Source of the DNA: Cycas panzhihuaensis
Taxonomy: Eukaryota; Cycadophyta
Reading direction: 5' to 3'
Length of the DNA stretch: 64,000 bases
Assembly: GCA_023213395.1 (NCBI GenBank)
Contig: CM041465.1
Coordinates: 102,555,741 to 102,619,740 of the forward strand
Numbering within the stretch: the first letter of the stretch is position 1; every line of letters starts with the position of its first letter. A model generated the notes under the pieces. That model was not told the DNA's origin, did no database searches, and saw only the letters and a program-made list of their open reading frames with translations. Shown here piece by piece: positions 25,114 through 36,758 of this stretch. The position numbers were made by a program, and so were the translations under genes.

Positions 25114-25492
25114 TGTTAAATCAAGCAACAAAATCTAAATCAATGTGCATTCACATAAATGACTTAGAAATTATAGATCAAGTATCAAATAAGAAATAAA
25201 TATGCAATGTAAGTGCACTACAAGTAAATTTGTTACACCATGTATCTCTACTTCAGTAGAGCTTCTGTATGTAATAATCTCCAATATACAAAGCATAGCG
25301 CATGGGCTTAATTTATAAGTAAACCACTTGAAAATATAATAAAATCATTAGTTGATGTATTGACAAAGGAGGCAGACCCAACCAAGTATCACATTATAAT
25401 TAAATTTACAATGGGGGGTCACACCTTAGGTTACATAAATATAAATATATGTAAAGTACAAAGTAATGAAAGGGTCGTTAGATCTTTTAACA
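25114..25492 (-). repeat. B 5' LTR
   Basis: 379 bp, in sense TGTTAAAAGATC ... GATTTAACA, pairing with 18179-18560. Confidence 0.9.
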
Positions 25493-27228
25493 TAAAGTAT
25501 AATTAGTAGTCCCATTAACAACTTTCTTAGTTAATTTTAGACCAACTTCAATTGGGGTAGCCATTAGCTTTAAATACTCCATATGGAAATAATTCAAAAG
25601 ACTATAAGCATATTTAGATTGTAAAACAAAAGTGATGCCATCCTTCTGCCAAAATTCCATGTCAAGATAGTAATATAAAAGACAAAGATTAAACATCTAA
25701 AAGCTTTAGAAAGATGCTTCTTGAGATAGTTGATATGAGAAGTGTTGTTGCTAGTGATAATGAAATCATCAAAATAGTGAATTATAATAAGTATCTTACC
25801 ATCCTCATATTTAATATATAAGTTATGATCTAATTCATATCTAGTGAATCCAAAAGAGATGAAGTACTCATCAATGCATAAATACCACACCCTCGGTGCC
25901 TACTTAAGCATATACAAGTCTTTCTTTAACTTGCATATAAGGTGCTCCTTGCCAACCTGCAAAAAACCTTTGGGATACTATATAAACTTCCTCATTAAGA
26001 ATGCCATAAAGGAAATCACTCTTAACATCTATTTGATGGAGATCTCAACCAAAATGAGATGCAAGACTAACTAGCATTCAAATGGTGGTCATTTTAGCTA
26101 TATATATAAAGATCTTTGTAAAGTCTACTCATTTAGTTTGTGCATGTCCCTTAGCTACAAGCCTAACTTCATATCAGTTAATAGCACCATTAGATTGATA
26201 CTTCACCTTATATTCCCATCTACAACCAATAACTTTCTTCCCTGAAGGGAGCTTAATTAGATTCCACATGTCATTCTTAAGTATGGAATCATACTCCTCC
26301 TACATAACTACCTATTAATAAGAGGTATTCTTAGCTTTAGTAAATGACTCAAAATCACCAATGTTTAAGACATTAAACATCAAGGAAAAATTAACCTTGT
26401 TTCATATTTAAACACTAGTACCGGTATTAATGTTACCAACTTTAAAATATTTTAAGGATTAATTATACCATTTGAGTAATATTTTATGAGGAGAAGGGGA
26501 GGATGGAACATCTATAGGAATTTCCTCTTTGTCGTCACTCTTTTCTTTAGTTTCATTCTTCATTTATGTGCTTTTAGCATCAACTTTTATAATAGAAATA
26601 ATTCCCTTATCAGACTCACTAAACAAAGTATTCCCACTAATTACAATCTTTTCCTCTAAGGGATCCTAGGGCTTATATACGTTTAAAGACTTATTACACC
26701 TAGTAAAAATAAAATTATGACTTTGTTCATTAAGATTTTTTCTCTTAACATAAGGTATATAAACAAAAGCAATGTAACCAAAGACTTAAAGATTACAAAT
26801 AGGAGGTTTTCTGCCAATCCAAACTTCTTTAGGAGTTATGTTCTAAATAGCCACAATTATACTTCTATTCAAAATATACATAGTTATATTCATAACTTCA
26901 CACCAAAGACTATTAAAGATATGTTTTTCTTTTAACACACATCTCACCATCTCAATAATAGTGTAGTTCTTCCTCTCAAATATACCATTCTATTAAGCCA
27001 TATGGGATATGTTCAATTATCATTAAATGCTATGATTCTTGTAGAAAGTGATGGATTTAGATGGTGAGTATATACCTTTTATTACTCCTTAGAAATTTGA
27101 TCTTCTTTCTAGAGAAGGTTTTAACTTTTTCTTTGAACTCCTTAGAATTTTCAAATGCTTTTGACTTATCATTTAAGAGGTGAATCCAAGTTCTCTTAGT
27201 GAAGTTATTAATTAATATCGTAAAGTAT
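25493..27228 (-). pseudogene. C integrase C-terminal part and reverse transcriptase
   Basis: Minus strand. From the A2 junction downward the integrase continues: FENSKEFKEKVKTF, LRSN (Asn where the second catalytic Asp is expected), then FERKNYTIIEM, which keeps the catalytic Glu, and NITPKEVW. The RT follows: FESFTKAKNT, NDMWNLIKLPSGKK, VRLVAKGHAQTK, IDVKSDFL and the catalytic IIIHYFDDFIIT (about 25757-25795). It ends NYTL at 25493, where element B cuts it. Stops and small frameshifts are present. Confidence 0.85.
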
Positions 27229-27540
27229 TAAAAGAGGTTAATGTATCAAGGTCATTTGTGTAGATTAATTATGTGACCTTATGATATATTATTAGCATTA
27301 GTCTCTTAATGAAATGTACTTTATATGCATTTAGATATAATTTTGGATTCATATCATTAGGTGGGAAAATGTTAACCCTAATGCTCACTCTCAATAATAA
27401 AAGGTGAAATCTCAAGGAGGGAGTCATTATTCATTCTCACCTCTAAGCTTGCTCTCATATCTTGTTTCATCTTCTTTTTCATTCTCCATTTCCATTGTGT
27501 GCATGTGAGTGATTTATCTCCTAGATCCATCCTTCCTTCA
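27229..27540 (+). repeat. A2 5' LTR
   Basis: 312 bp. It begins TAAAAGAGG where the 3' copy has TGAAAGAGA, and both end CCTTCA. About 20 mismatches to the 3' LTR by eye, mostly transitions. Confidence 0.95.
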
Positions 27541-27542
27541 TA

Positions 27543-27554
27543 TGGTATCAGAGC
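27543..27554 (+). other. A2 primer-binding site (tRNA-iMet)
   Basis: TGGTATCAGAGC two bases after the LTR, a perfect match to the standard plant copia initiator tRNA-Met site. Confidence 0.95.
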
Positions 27555-29513
27555 TAGAAGGGGATCTATTCACTCCATTCCACTTGCATGGAGTAATTTT
27601 GCCTCTCTTTCACCTTCAATGTGAAGTATTGAGAATGCCTTCATTATTTTTTAATATTTTGAGAGCTTAAAATTATAGTATTTTACATGTTGCTGCTTTG
27701 TCCATGTGTGCAGAAATTCAGAGGTGAAGAATACAGGAACAGTCTCGGAAGCATTAAAGGCCCAAAATTTCATAAAAATTTAACCATCTCAGAATTTGAT
27801 AAAATTTGGCATGCAAGATCACCTTGACTAGAGGATCAGTTTTCTCTTCTGGAGTAACTTTATATTCATCCTAAAATAGTGATTTTTATCTGTGACAAAA
27901 AGGGTAAATTTTGTGGATAAGTGATTTAAAGCACTTTTCCTAATGAAATCCTTCAATTATAAGTTGAAGATCTGAAAGTTTTATTAAGGGATCTAGTATA
28001 TTTATGTCTTAAGATCATTTTAAGATAAATTTCATCCACTGGTTAGTGAGATCTATGCAGTTTTCTCACGGTTGTTGATTTTGCCTACTCAACCCCATAA
28101 AGGACCTTACAAGGGCATTTTAGGTAAGTTTTTGGCAAATTTTATAGATGGTGTAGAAGGGAAAGTTAATGTACATGTCAAAACATAACTTTTTACATAT
28201 CAAAGTCTAGATTCTGAGATAGTTGATCTGGCATGATTTTACTTTGGTGCTTTTTCAAGCAGAAAAGTTTTTATGGATTTTCTGAAATCTGACTTTACAA
28301 ATCTATCAAAAACAACATTATGAACACTTTTTCCTTCTGTCATAAATTCATATTTCATCATTTAGGCCTTCATATTTGTAATTTATAAAAATTTACTCAT
28401 TTATCATTATTTGTAAATTTTGTGAAAAAATCATAAAATAGGGCAAAATAGCATGCATATAGATTTAGAAAAATCATCATTTTAATGGCAAGTTGATCTG
28501 ATTTTTATCCCATTATGGATTTTGTATTAAAACTTCCAAAATCATATTTGGAAACATTGTACTAAAGCAAGGAAAATCTTGGATCGGAAGCAACATTCAG
28601 TTCCCCTGCTAAATCTAGCATGCTTTTCTATTTGCATACATAGCATAAAGCATCACAAAAGTAGCAAAAATAATAAAGCATCACAAAAGTAATAGCAACA
28701 ATAAAGAATTACAAAAGTAGCAACAACAACAAGGCAAGCATGAAAAGTAAGTAAGTACATTTGGTAAGTTTCTATTTCAATTTTCAGTTATACGGAAACA
28801 TCTTACACTATTCCTAAAAGGAATCTCATTCATATGATCTATACCGCTAGTTCTTGACTTATGCGCACACTCACCTTGGTTGAAATAGACTAAGGTTGGC
28901 TGAAGTCTAGGCCCTAAGGGAGGTGTGAGTTTCATACTGGGTTTGGTCTTAACTGGAATAGTGGTAGAGGGACAGGTTAGACATATCTATGGCCTCCAAT
29001 TAGGGATAATCCTGATAACCACTCGAGAAAACTGAAAACCTTAATGCAAGATTAAAATTAACCCAGTCCAATATCCATCATAGCCGTGGGATACGCAGTA
29101 CTGTTTGACTCTTTGGAGGAGGTATATAGCTGCTCATTGGTAAACTGGGTGAGGACTAGGAGTACTTGGGCTCCACTATGACTTGGATTTCATCACCAAG
29201 TATAGGTGTGGGTATCATAGGTGAAGGTCCTAATTGTATACTAGAAGCCTTAGGCATCGAAACTTCACCTATATTTGGACATAAGTGAGAGGTTAGTGGC
29301 ATGACATATCACCACTCTTTGCTAGCTCTACATTAGGCCTCATTCTTGCATCATTACTTATATTCATTTTTTATATAATTATTAAAAAATAGTTAATCAT
29401 TGCTTACTTCTCATTATAACAATCATTTCTACATCCCTATTGCGCTAGGTGTACTAGCCACACGTGTTATTGGCATATACTTCTATCATCTCTTCTACTT
29501 CTTCATCATCACC
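27555..29513 (+). other. A2 untranslated leader
   Basis: About 1.96 kb without coding signal. The last 650 bp align with the left end of the window (A1 leader). It holds the 28-bp tandem repeat at 28645. Such a long leader is unusual for a copia element this size; it may carry packaging or regulatory RNA structure, but nothing in the sequence proves that. Confidence 0.6.
28645..28728 (+). repeat. 28-bp tandem repeat, three units, in the A2 leader
   Basis: Units start at 28645, 28673 and 28701 with ATAAAGCATCACAAAAGTA, the third reading ATAAAGAATTACAAAAGTA. A-rich and imperfect. Confidence 0.75.
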
Positions 29514-30718
29514 ATGTCATCTCAATTCAAGCAAAATGTTAACTGCATATTGAAAGGCAAAGAAAATTGGGATATATGGTACACTGGAATTAAAAATACT
29601 GCAAAGTATGAAGGCCTTTAGAGAGCCCACTTATAGCTTACACCCAGCATACCAGCAACGGCTACAACAACTGCTTCCAGTGGATCCACCCCAACAACTC
29701 CTACAGATGTTATAGCTAAACTACAATGGGAGATAGATGATGAAAAGATTTGTGTAGGAATTTTATTGATCATTTGTCACTCCTTGCATAACTTGATAAA
29801 CAAAGAGGAACATGATACAGCTTGGAAGGTCCTAGAAGTTCTTAGAAAGAACTTTGATACCAAGTCAGATTTAGAATTTGTTCATCTTATTTTAAAAATG
29901 AACAAATTAAAAATACAGAAGGGACAAGCTCATGAGACAATAAATCTCCTTCAACCAATCAAACAGGCAATTGACAAAGACTTTAAGACCTAATGCATCA
30001 CTTGGGTATTTTTGATCTAGTCATGTTTACATGTCCCAATTATAAAAATTTACTTAGAAGTCTTCAATCTAGTGGAACATTGAAGACACTCAACTTCAAA
30101 GCACTTGCCGAGAAGTTTATAGAATTTGACAAGACCTTTGATACAAACTTTGTAGCCTCTAACTCTCTTCTAGATGCAGCCTTTGAGGTAGAAGAAGAAG
30201 TTTGCTACACAAAAAATCAAGGTCCCTCTCGTGGCAGAGGAAATAATCGAGCAAGAGGAAAAGGAAGAAATATGGGAAATCATCCACAAGGTTAATCAAA
30301 CCCTCAATCACAACCTCGATAATTTCAAGGCCAAGGGCCACCTCAACAAAGAGTAAGACAGTCAGGCCAAACTAGTACTTCTTCAGGGACTAGTAATCAA
30401 ACCATTATGTGTGATCGGTGTAACCGTAAAGGACACTTAGCAAAAGATTATAGAACTACTACTTATAAGTTGCCCAAGTTCCAACCAAAACATGGAGCTC
30501 ATAATGTTGAAGAAACTTGTGAAGAATCCTTTAGTGGTATAGGTTTTATACAAGCACATATTCAAAGAATTGAGGGATCTTCAGCATCAAATGCCATTGA
30601 CCAACCAAAGAGATACTTTGAAGCTCGATGTGGATATATCACTTGTGAATTCCCTTCATCAATGCCAAGCCCTATTGGAATTGCCAATAGTGTGGCTTTA
30701 ATCGATGGATAGTGGATC
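29514..30718 (+). pseudogene. A2 gag remnant
   Basis: Starts MSSQFKQNVNC like A1. Stops stand at 29619 and shortly after where A1 is open (A1 reads EGLWRDHL; here the Trp codon is TAG). A one-base loss near 30040 shifts the frame for the rest. The zinc knuckle CDRCNRKGHLAKDY (30410-30451) has three of four ligands; the last Cys is Tyr, as in A1. Confidence 0.85.
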
Positions 30719-31070
30719 ATGGACACAAGAGCAACTCAACATATGACATGCAATCATAGTCTATATCAAACATTAGACTCAAATGTTCATGGAGTTGTTT
30801 ACATAGCTGATAAATCACAACAACCTATTGAAGGAATTGGTAATATTCACCTGAAACTCCCAGGCTTAGAAGATTTTACATTGCTTGATGTCTTATACAT
30901 ACCCAATCTCAAATAAAACCTACTCTCTTTATCCACACTTATTTTTTGTGGATTTGATCTGAGTGTAACCGCAAATGACTAGACTCTTAAGGTCATTCAC
31001 CCTCCAACTAATCAAGTGGTTTTGACTAGACATCTCTCTGGCAAACTCTTTCGACTGAATGGCTCCAAAT
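30719..31070 (+). pseudogene. A2 protease remnant, ending at the integrase deletion
   Basis: The active-site segment reads MDTRATQHMTC with Arg for Gly, exactly as in A1. A TAG replaces the Trp just before it. IHLKLPGLEDFTLLDVLYIP follows, with a stop at 30914. The similarity to A1 runs to about 31065 (GSK) and then jumps to the sequence that in A1 begins after integrase. Confidence 0.82.
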
Positions 31071-31379
31071 ATTGGAAGCTGACAATAGAGCCTTAGAGGA
31101 TACAAGTTGTGACTCTAAACAAATGAGTGCACATCCAAAACCATCTTTTGAAGATAATAGAGTTGACAAGGGCAAAGCCATTATAGAAGAACCATCCTCT
31201 CCACCTCTTTAGTTGACAAAGACAAAACAGTGGTAGAAGGACCATATTCCTTAGGCACATCAACATCCTCCTCATAAAATAATCATTTTAACGAACATGA
31301 TAAGAACCAAGAAGTTAGGGAAATGAGGACATCATTCCCAACTTGAGGATCTTGAGAAGCCCGCCAGTTCAATAAGGAC

Positions 31380-33037
31380 ATACGACCAGATGAGGTAGGA
31401 AAAACTAGCACTCAAAGTGCCCATAGAGCAAGGATGCAGGAATCATTATATACTAAGCTTGAACCAGAAGAATTGCACCTTACTCTTAATGAAGAGCCCT
31501 TAACATTCCAAGAAGTTGTAAAGCATATAGCTTAGAGAAACGTCATGAACGAAGAGTACCAATCTCTTATCAAGAACGATACATAGGAGCTTGTTCATCT
31601 ACCACTTGGCAGAAAGGTAGTTCAAAATAAATGGATGTTCAAAAACAAATATAGATCAGATGGCACCCTTGAAAAACATAAGGCAAGGTTGGTAGCTAAA
31701 GGATTTACACAAAGGGAAGGCATCGACTACACTGAAGTCTTTGCACCTATAACCAAGTGGCCTACAATTAGAACTCTTATAGCCTTGGCTGCTTAACAGG
31801 GTTGGAAAATCCACCAACTTGATATTAAGACCATGTTTCTCAATGGAGATCTTGAAGAAGAAATTTACATGGCTCAGCCAGAAGGATATAAGATCGAAGG
31901 TCAAGAGCATAAGGTTTGTAGGCTCATAAAGTCCTTGTATGGACGTAAACAAGCCCCTCGCGCTTGGTTTACTAAGTTGTATAAAAGGATGAGCCAACTT
32001 GGATACGAGGTTTGTGACTATCAAGATATTGATGCAACGTTGTTTATCAAGTGCCATAAGGATAAAGTCACTTATCTCATAATCTTTGTGGATGACATGC
32101 TAGTAACAGGTAATAGTGAACAGACAATAAGCTAGCTAAAAAAGGACCTTGGTAAAACATTTGAATTGTCTGACCTTGGTTTGATGAAATATTACTTGAG
32201 AATTGAAGTAACACAAAAGAATAGAAAAATTTTCCTTTTCCAAGAAAAATACATCAACGATTTTCTAACTAAGTTTCAGTTAGAAGATGCTCGACAAGTG
32301 ATGTTACCTATGGATCTTAATACCAACTCTCTTCTAAAGGTGACACTAGGGAGGCAGACGCAACACTCAACAGGAAACTTGTAAGTAGTCTCATCTACAC
32401 TACCAATGCAAGGCTAAATATTATACACTATGTCAGTATTTTCACTCATTACATGACAAATCCTAAGTAGAATCACTCATAGGTAGCAGTGCAAGTGTTG
32501 AGATACCTTAAGACGACCAGCAAATATGGTATGTTATATGAACCTAATTCAAACTTCAAGCTTTTTGCATACATAGACTTAGACTTTGCAGGAGATAAAG
32601 ATACAGGAAGATCTACGTCTAGGTATGTAACATTTCTTGGAATAGCACCAATATCATGGAGATCCAGATGGCAGAAGATAGTTACAGATTCAACTGCCGA
32701 AGTTGAATACATTAGTACTTCTGAGACCTTTAAAGAGGTGATATGGCTGAGAAAATTATCGGAAACATCGAATATCACCTAAACAAGTCCTACGAGTCTT
32801 CATGTGGATAATTAATTAGTAATCTGCATGGCAAAAAATCCTGTATTTCATGATCATACTAAACACATAAGTACGAAAGTCTACAGGATTAGGGAACTTG
32901 TTCATGACGGCATAATTCAATTAGATTATTATCCCACAGCATATCAAGTGGCTGATATCTTCACCAAACCACTGCAAAGGGTGAAGTTTGAATAGTTTCG
33001 AAGGCAGCTTGACCTTAGGGCCTCCATCTTTGATTAA
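31380..33037 (+). pseudogene. A2 reverse transcriptase and RNase H remnant
   Basis: RVT_2-type RT: ARLVAKGFTQREGIDYTEVF, LNGDLEEEIYMAQPEG, RKQAPRAW and the catalytic IIFVDDMLVTGN (about 32086-32120). The frame shifts near 32340. RNase H follows (RSTSRYVTFLG, DSTAEVEYIST), then DIFTKPLQRVKF. The probable native stop is TAA 33035-33037. Several TAG codons stand where A1 has CAG or TGG (for example 32467, CAG in A1 at 4874). Confidence 0.87.
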
Positions 33038-33064
33038 TCAAAGAAGATGGCAACAGGATCATCA

Positions 33065-33225
33065 TACTCTATTCTCTTCATCAAAACCCACTTGTGGGCA
33101 TGGAAGAATAAGAATAAGTCTCTACTCTATCCTCTTTGTGAAAATCCCATGTGGGTACAGAAGGATAAGGGTTATACTTATTTTGGAAAATCAGAACCTG
33201 TGAAAACCCAAAAGGGCATAGGGGA
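33065..33225 (+). repeat. Repeated hairpin-like module before the A2 polypurine tract
   Basis: Three units with an AAAA(C/T)CCC core: CCCAC-TT-GTGGG (33087-33098), CCCATGTGGG (33146-33155) and CCCAAAAGGG (33207-33216), the first two 58 bp apart. Counterpart of 5472-5630 in A1. The C/G pairing is kept although loop and outer bases differ between units and copies. Confidence 0.65.
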
Positions 33226-33485
33226 TGACCAAATAGTATATGGAGACTTAGCAGATTAAGCTACACATTTAAGCTACTTGGCTATCAGGCTACATCAAAG
33301 AGCCACCTTAGCCATTTTGATTTATAAAATGGGCTATAGATCTTAGAAAGTTTGTAGGTTTTTATTCCCCATGAGGGTTTTCTCACAAAAGTATCATTTA
33401 GAATTTTAATATAATAATGAGGCTCAAATGAAGACCTTATGAAATAGATTTTCTAAAAATAGCCTTCCACCATTAAGGGGGGGAT

Positions 33486-33797
33486 TGAAAGAGATTAATG
33501 TATTAAGGTCATTTGTGTAGATTAATTATGTGACCTTAGGATATATTATTAGCATTAGTCTCTTAATGAAATGTACTTTATGTGCATTTAGATGTAATTT
33601 CAGGTTTATGTCATTAAGCGGGAAAATCCTAACCCTAATGCTCACCCTCAATAATAAAAGGTGAAATCTCAAGGAGGGAGTCATTATTCATTCTTACCTC
33701 TAAGCTTGCTCTCATATCTTGTTTCATCTTCTTTTTCATTCTCCACTGCCATCATGTGCATGTGAGTGATTTATCTCCTAGATCCATCATTCCTTCA
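33486..33797 (+). repeat. A2 3' LTR
   Basis: 312 bp, TGAAAGAGATTAATG to CCTTCA, directly after the polypurine tract and followed by TSD AGTAT. Confidence 0.95.
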
Positions 33798-34493
33798 AGT
33801 ATCTCATGCCTCTAAGTGAGATTGGTAAAAGTGGTCCATACAAATCAAAATGAACCAACTCCAATTTATCCTTAACACTCTAAGTGGATTTGAAAAAGTT
33901 TCTTCTATGTTATTTCTTGAGTGTACATGCACTATAAATTTTATCATATTTATATATAAGAGGAAGATCATGCACCTTTTTTAACTTATTCAATAGTTAA
34001 AGACTATAATAGTTTAAGTGATTAAAATGGTCATGCTATAAAATAGCATAAGTGTATTGAAAAACCATTCTCAAGTGTACCAAATAATTTATACAAGTTC
34101 CTTAAGCTATTACAAAATTAGCATCCTTAATCACACATTTAATAACATTCAACTTAAGTCTAGTCACATTGACTTATAAAAAGTAAGTTGTGCTTGAATG
34201 ATGGTATAGACATCACACTAAATATCTTAATTTTATGGCCATATTCATTAAGAATAATTATGCCCTAACCAATAACTTTATGTTGATTATCATCACCTAG
34301 AACTATGGTATGATTACATCCATCTTTGAGTGTATTAAACCACTCTTTATAGAAAGTAATATAGTTTGGGGCACCTGAGTCAATGCACCAAGTATCATTA
34401 GTGCCTCAAACATGTAAAAATTCTAAAGGGAATTCATACTTGAATGGATAAAAAATTTACCATATACCAAACTAACTTATAGTTTTTTTTATA
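33798..34493 (-). pseudogene. C protease and integrase N-terminal part
   Basis: Minus strand. The protease reads TNDTWCIDSGAPNYITF (about 34350-34405), an intact D-S-G motif. GAG-pre-integrase follows at lower coordinates. The integrase core starts with LVHFDLYGP (first Asp, about 33828-33860) and leads straight into GMRYFTILINNFTK across the A2 insertion. In-frame sense sequence upstream of the protease reaches about 34455; beyond that similarity is lost near the presumed end of H. Confidence 0.82.
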
Positions 34494-34924
34494 TGGTTTA
34501 TCTAAAAAAGTACTATATCTATTGCTTTATAAATTAAAAAAATTAAAATATCAAGAGAAAATAGTATATATAATATATTAAAACTTATAAGATAATAGGT
34601 ATTGATCTAGCTTCCTCTTTGAGGCAAGGTATCCTTCTAACTATTTCCCTTAATGCCAATAATATAGTAGGTTTGAAACTCAAAAATGATGCCCATAACT
34701 TAGGCCATAAAGCCCTATAAATACATAGTTATGATGAAATATGAGAAGTCAGCTAGGATATAATATAGAAGTTAGCTAAAATAAAATATGGAGGTTGACC
34801 AAAATAAATTAAGTAATGAGGTTGGCTAAGATAATCACTAAGAGTTGACTATACTACTTTAATAATTACTAATAAGTCAGGCAAATTGCTCTTAGGGATG
34901 ATTTCTAGTAGTGGTAACACTACA
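34494..34924 (-). repeat. H 3' LTR, outer end approximate
   Basis: In sense it begins TGTAGTGTTACC at 34924 after the polypurine tract GGAAAGGGGACT (reverse complement near 34925-34936). The outer end near 34494 is chosen from a TG/CA terminus only; no partner LTR is available. Confidence 0.5.
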
Positions 34925-34936
34925 AGTCCCCTTTCC

Positions 34937-36668
34937 TAAAAGCATGTGTTACCCTCAAAGCATGGGTAGGTTTGGATGTTGTTGATGCTATTCTTTAGAT
35001 TCCTAAGTTGCATCTTCAAGATCTAACATCTTTAATCTTATTAAATACTCTAAATCTATTTAGAGTATAGTTTCTTAGTTTGTACTTGTAGAATCCCTTC
35101 TTATTCTAGAATTATTTTGCCTCCTTCATCAAGTATTAGCAAATTTATTTATGAGGTGATATTCTATCTTAGCTTTTATTTGAGGCATAAGATATGAAAG
35201 ATGTTATAAACGTAGTTGTTTAGGGGCAGTTTAAACTTGTACACTACTTCTCCCACCTTACCTATAATATGATATGGTCTAAAGAAATGGGATTATAATT
35301 TGCATTTACTAGATTGATTCATTATGGCCTATTTATATGGTTAGAGTACTAAGAAGGCCTAATCTCCTATTATAAAATATCTCTTAGTTCTATATAAGTT
35401 TTCTTATTACTTCATCCAATTTCTACTAAGGTTTAAGTTATTTTTAAGTATTTGTATTATTCTCTCTATTTATTCTTATTATTCTTGAATTGATTAGACC
35501 CATAAGATTTTGGTCCTTGTAAGGATGGATGGTAGTTCAAAGCTATATAATTCTCAGAATGGGGTCATTTTTATAGTAATGTGATATAGAGTGTTGCACC
35601 ACCACTCAGTTAGGTGAATCTACTTATGTCATTATTATTATTTATTAGACATAAAATTTCATAGATATACCTTTAAATATTTATATATAGCTTTAGTTTA
35701 ACCATCTATATGGGGATGATAAACTGTACTCATGGATAATTTTGTGCTAGTTAGCTTAAATAACTTTTGCTAGAAGTGGGTTATGAATTTAGGTTCATGG
35801 TCACTTACTATCACTTTTGAAAATCCATGAAGGCTATGGATCTCTTTGATGAAAATTTTAGTGATTTGAGTTACTTTGGTTGTTGCTTAGATTCCTCTAA
35901 AGTGAGCATATTTGGTTATACAAACTATTATGATAAAAATAACATCTTTGCCTTCTAATTTAGGTAGCTCAGTTATGAAATTCGTCGAGATATCTTTCTA
36001 CTTCTACTTTAGTATATGTAGTGGTTACAGGAATCTAAGGTTTTTCAATGTTATTTCTTTGATAGATATCGCATTCTTAGATAAATTTATGTATATCTAC
36101 TTTTATACCTTCCTAGAAAAAAGTGGTTCATATTTGACAATATATTTTGTTAATTCTTATATATCCTAGTATTAAAGTAAAGTAGGCTTCATTGAGGGTC
36201 TTAGTCCTGAGCGAGGATGTTACTAGCATGAATATTTTTCCTTCTTATATGACTAAATTTCCTTGGAGTTCATATTTTATTTTTTCTCTTATATAGATCT
36301 TCTTCAATGCTTTTTAGGAGGTTGGATCATTTTGGTACTTCTAAATTAGCTCCCTAATCTAATTTGGAGTAATCACAAAGTGGCTTGCATAGATATATCT
36401 TCTTGTTTGATACTATCCTTAAGAATACAAGATAATGTATATGTAATAACATTTTCTTTTTCCTTTTTGTAAATAATTTTGAAATCAAATATTTGAAGCT
36501 TGCTTACCCATTTTTGTTACTCATTGGATAATGTTTATTGGTTAAGGATGTACTTAAGGCTATCATAATTAGTTTTGACTATGAATTTACTCCCTAGTAA
36601 GTATTGACACCATTGGGGTATGATATATATGATTGCTAATATTTCCTTGTCATAAATGGTCTTAAGTC
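34937..36668 (-). pseudogene. H integrase and RNase H C-terminal piece
   Basis: Minus strand, high to low. RNase H comes first: KTIYDKEILAIIYI (about 36625-36668), CQYLLGSKFIVKTNYDSLKYIL. The integrase follows with IVSDHEPKF (second catalytic Asp, about 35800) and STVYHPHIDG-stop-TKAIYK, where the catalytic Glu is Lys. A C-terminal domain reads FFRPYHIIGKVGEVVYKFKLPL (about 35220-35290). Many stops; non-functional. Confidence 0.8.
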
Positions 36669-36758
36669 TATTAAAATATTAATGATGTATTTATTTATAA
36701 ATATATATTTGTATCATAATATATATCATAATGTGATTAAATTGTATTGTAAAATAGT
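36669..36758 (+). repeat. D 5' LTR fragment
   Basis: 90 bp beginning TATTAAAATATTAATGATG, matching the first ~90 bp of the 3' LTR (TGTTAAAATATTAATGACA). Identity stops abruptly at about 36758, where gag sequence begins. TG has become TA. Confidence 0.85.

Larger units (their letters stand above)
18179..25492 (-). mobile_element. Copia element B, full length (minus strand)
   Basis: Both LTRs (18179-18560 and 25114-25492), primer site, a leader of about 1.97 kb, gag, protease, integrase, RT, RNase H and a polypurine tract (reverse complement of CCCCCCCTTA, 18561-18570) are present on the minus strand. It interrupts the RT/RNase H of element C. The flanks (TATAA at 18174-18178, TAAAG at 25493-25497) match at only three of five positions, so the target duplication is imperfect or mutated. 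gag-pol is heavily broken by stops. Confidence 0.88.
27229..33797 (+). mobile_element. Copia element A2, TSD AGTAT, integrase deleted
   Basis: Two 312-bp LTRs, exact initiator tRNA-Met primer site, 1.96 kb leader, gag, protease, RT, RNase H and polypurine tract (about 33475-33485). Perfect duplications AGTAT flank it (27224-27228, 33798-33802). Compared with A1, about 1.05 kb covering the GAG-pre-integrase and integrase domains is missing at about 31070. gag-pol carries stops and at least two frameshifts (about 30040 and 32340). It is inserted in the integrase core of element C in the opposite orientation. Confidence 0.95.
10390..34493 (-). mobile_element. Copia element C, the host of the nested stack (minus strand)
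   Basis: A Ty1/copia element on the minus strand, present as pieces 10390-11118, 17863-18178, 25493-27228 and 33798-34493. The gaps are elements G, B and A2. Read on the minus strand from high to low coordinates the pieces give protease, integrase, RT and RNase H in order, then a polypurine tract and 3' LTR. At the A2 site (TSD AGTAT) and the G site (TSD ATAGT) the flanks rejoin in frame once the insert and one TSD copy are removed. At the B site the RT frame (NYTL | YRKLVGNL) rejoins with an imperfect duplication. The gag and 5' LTR are not found left of H and should lie beyond it. Confidence 0.85.
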
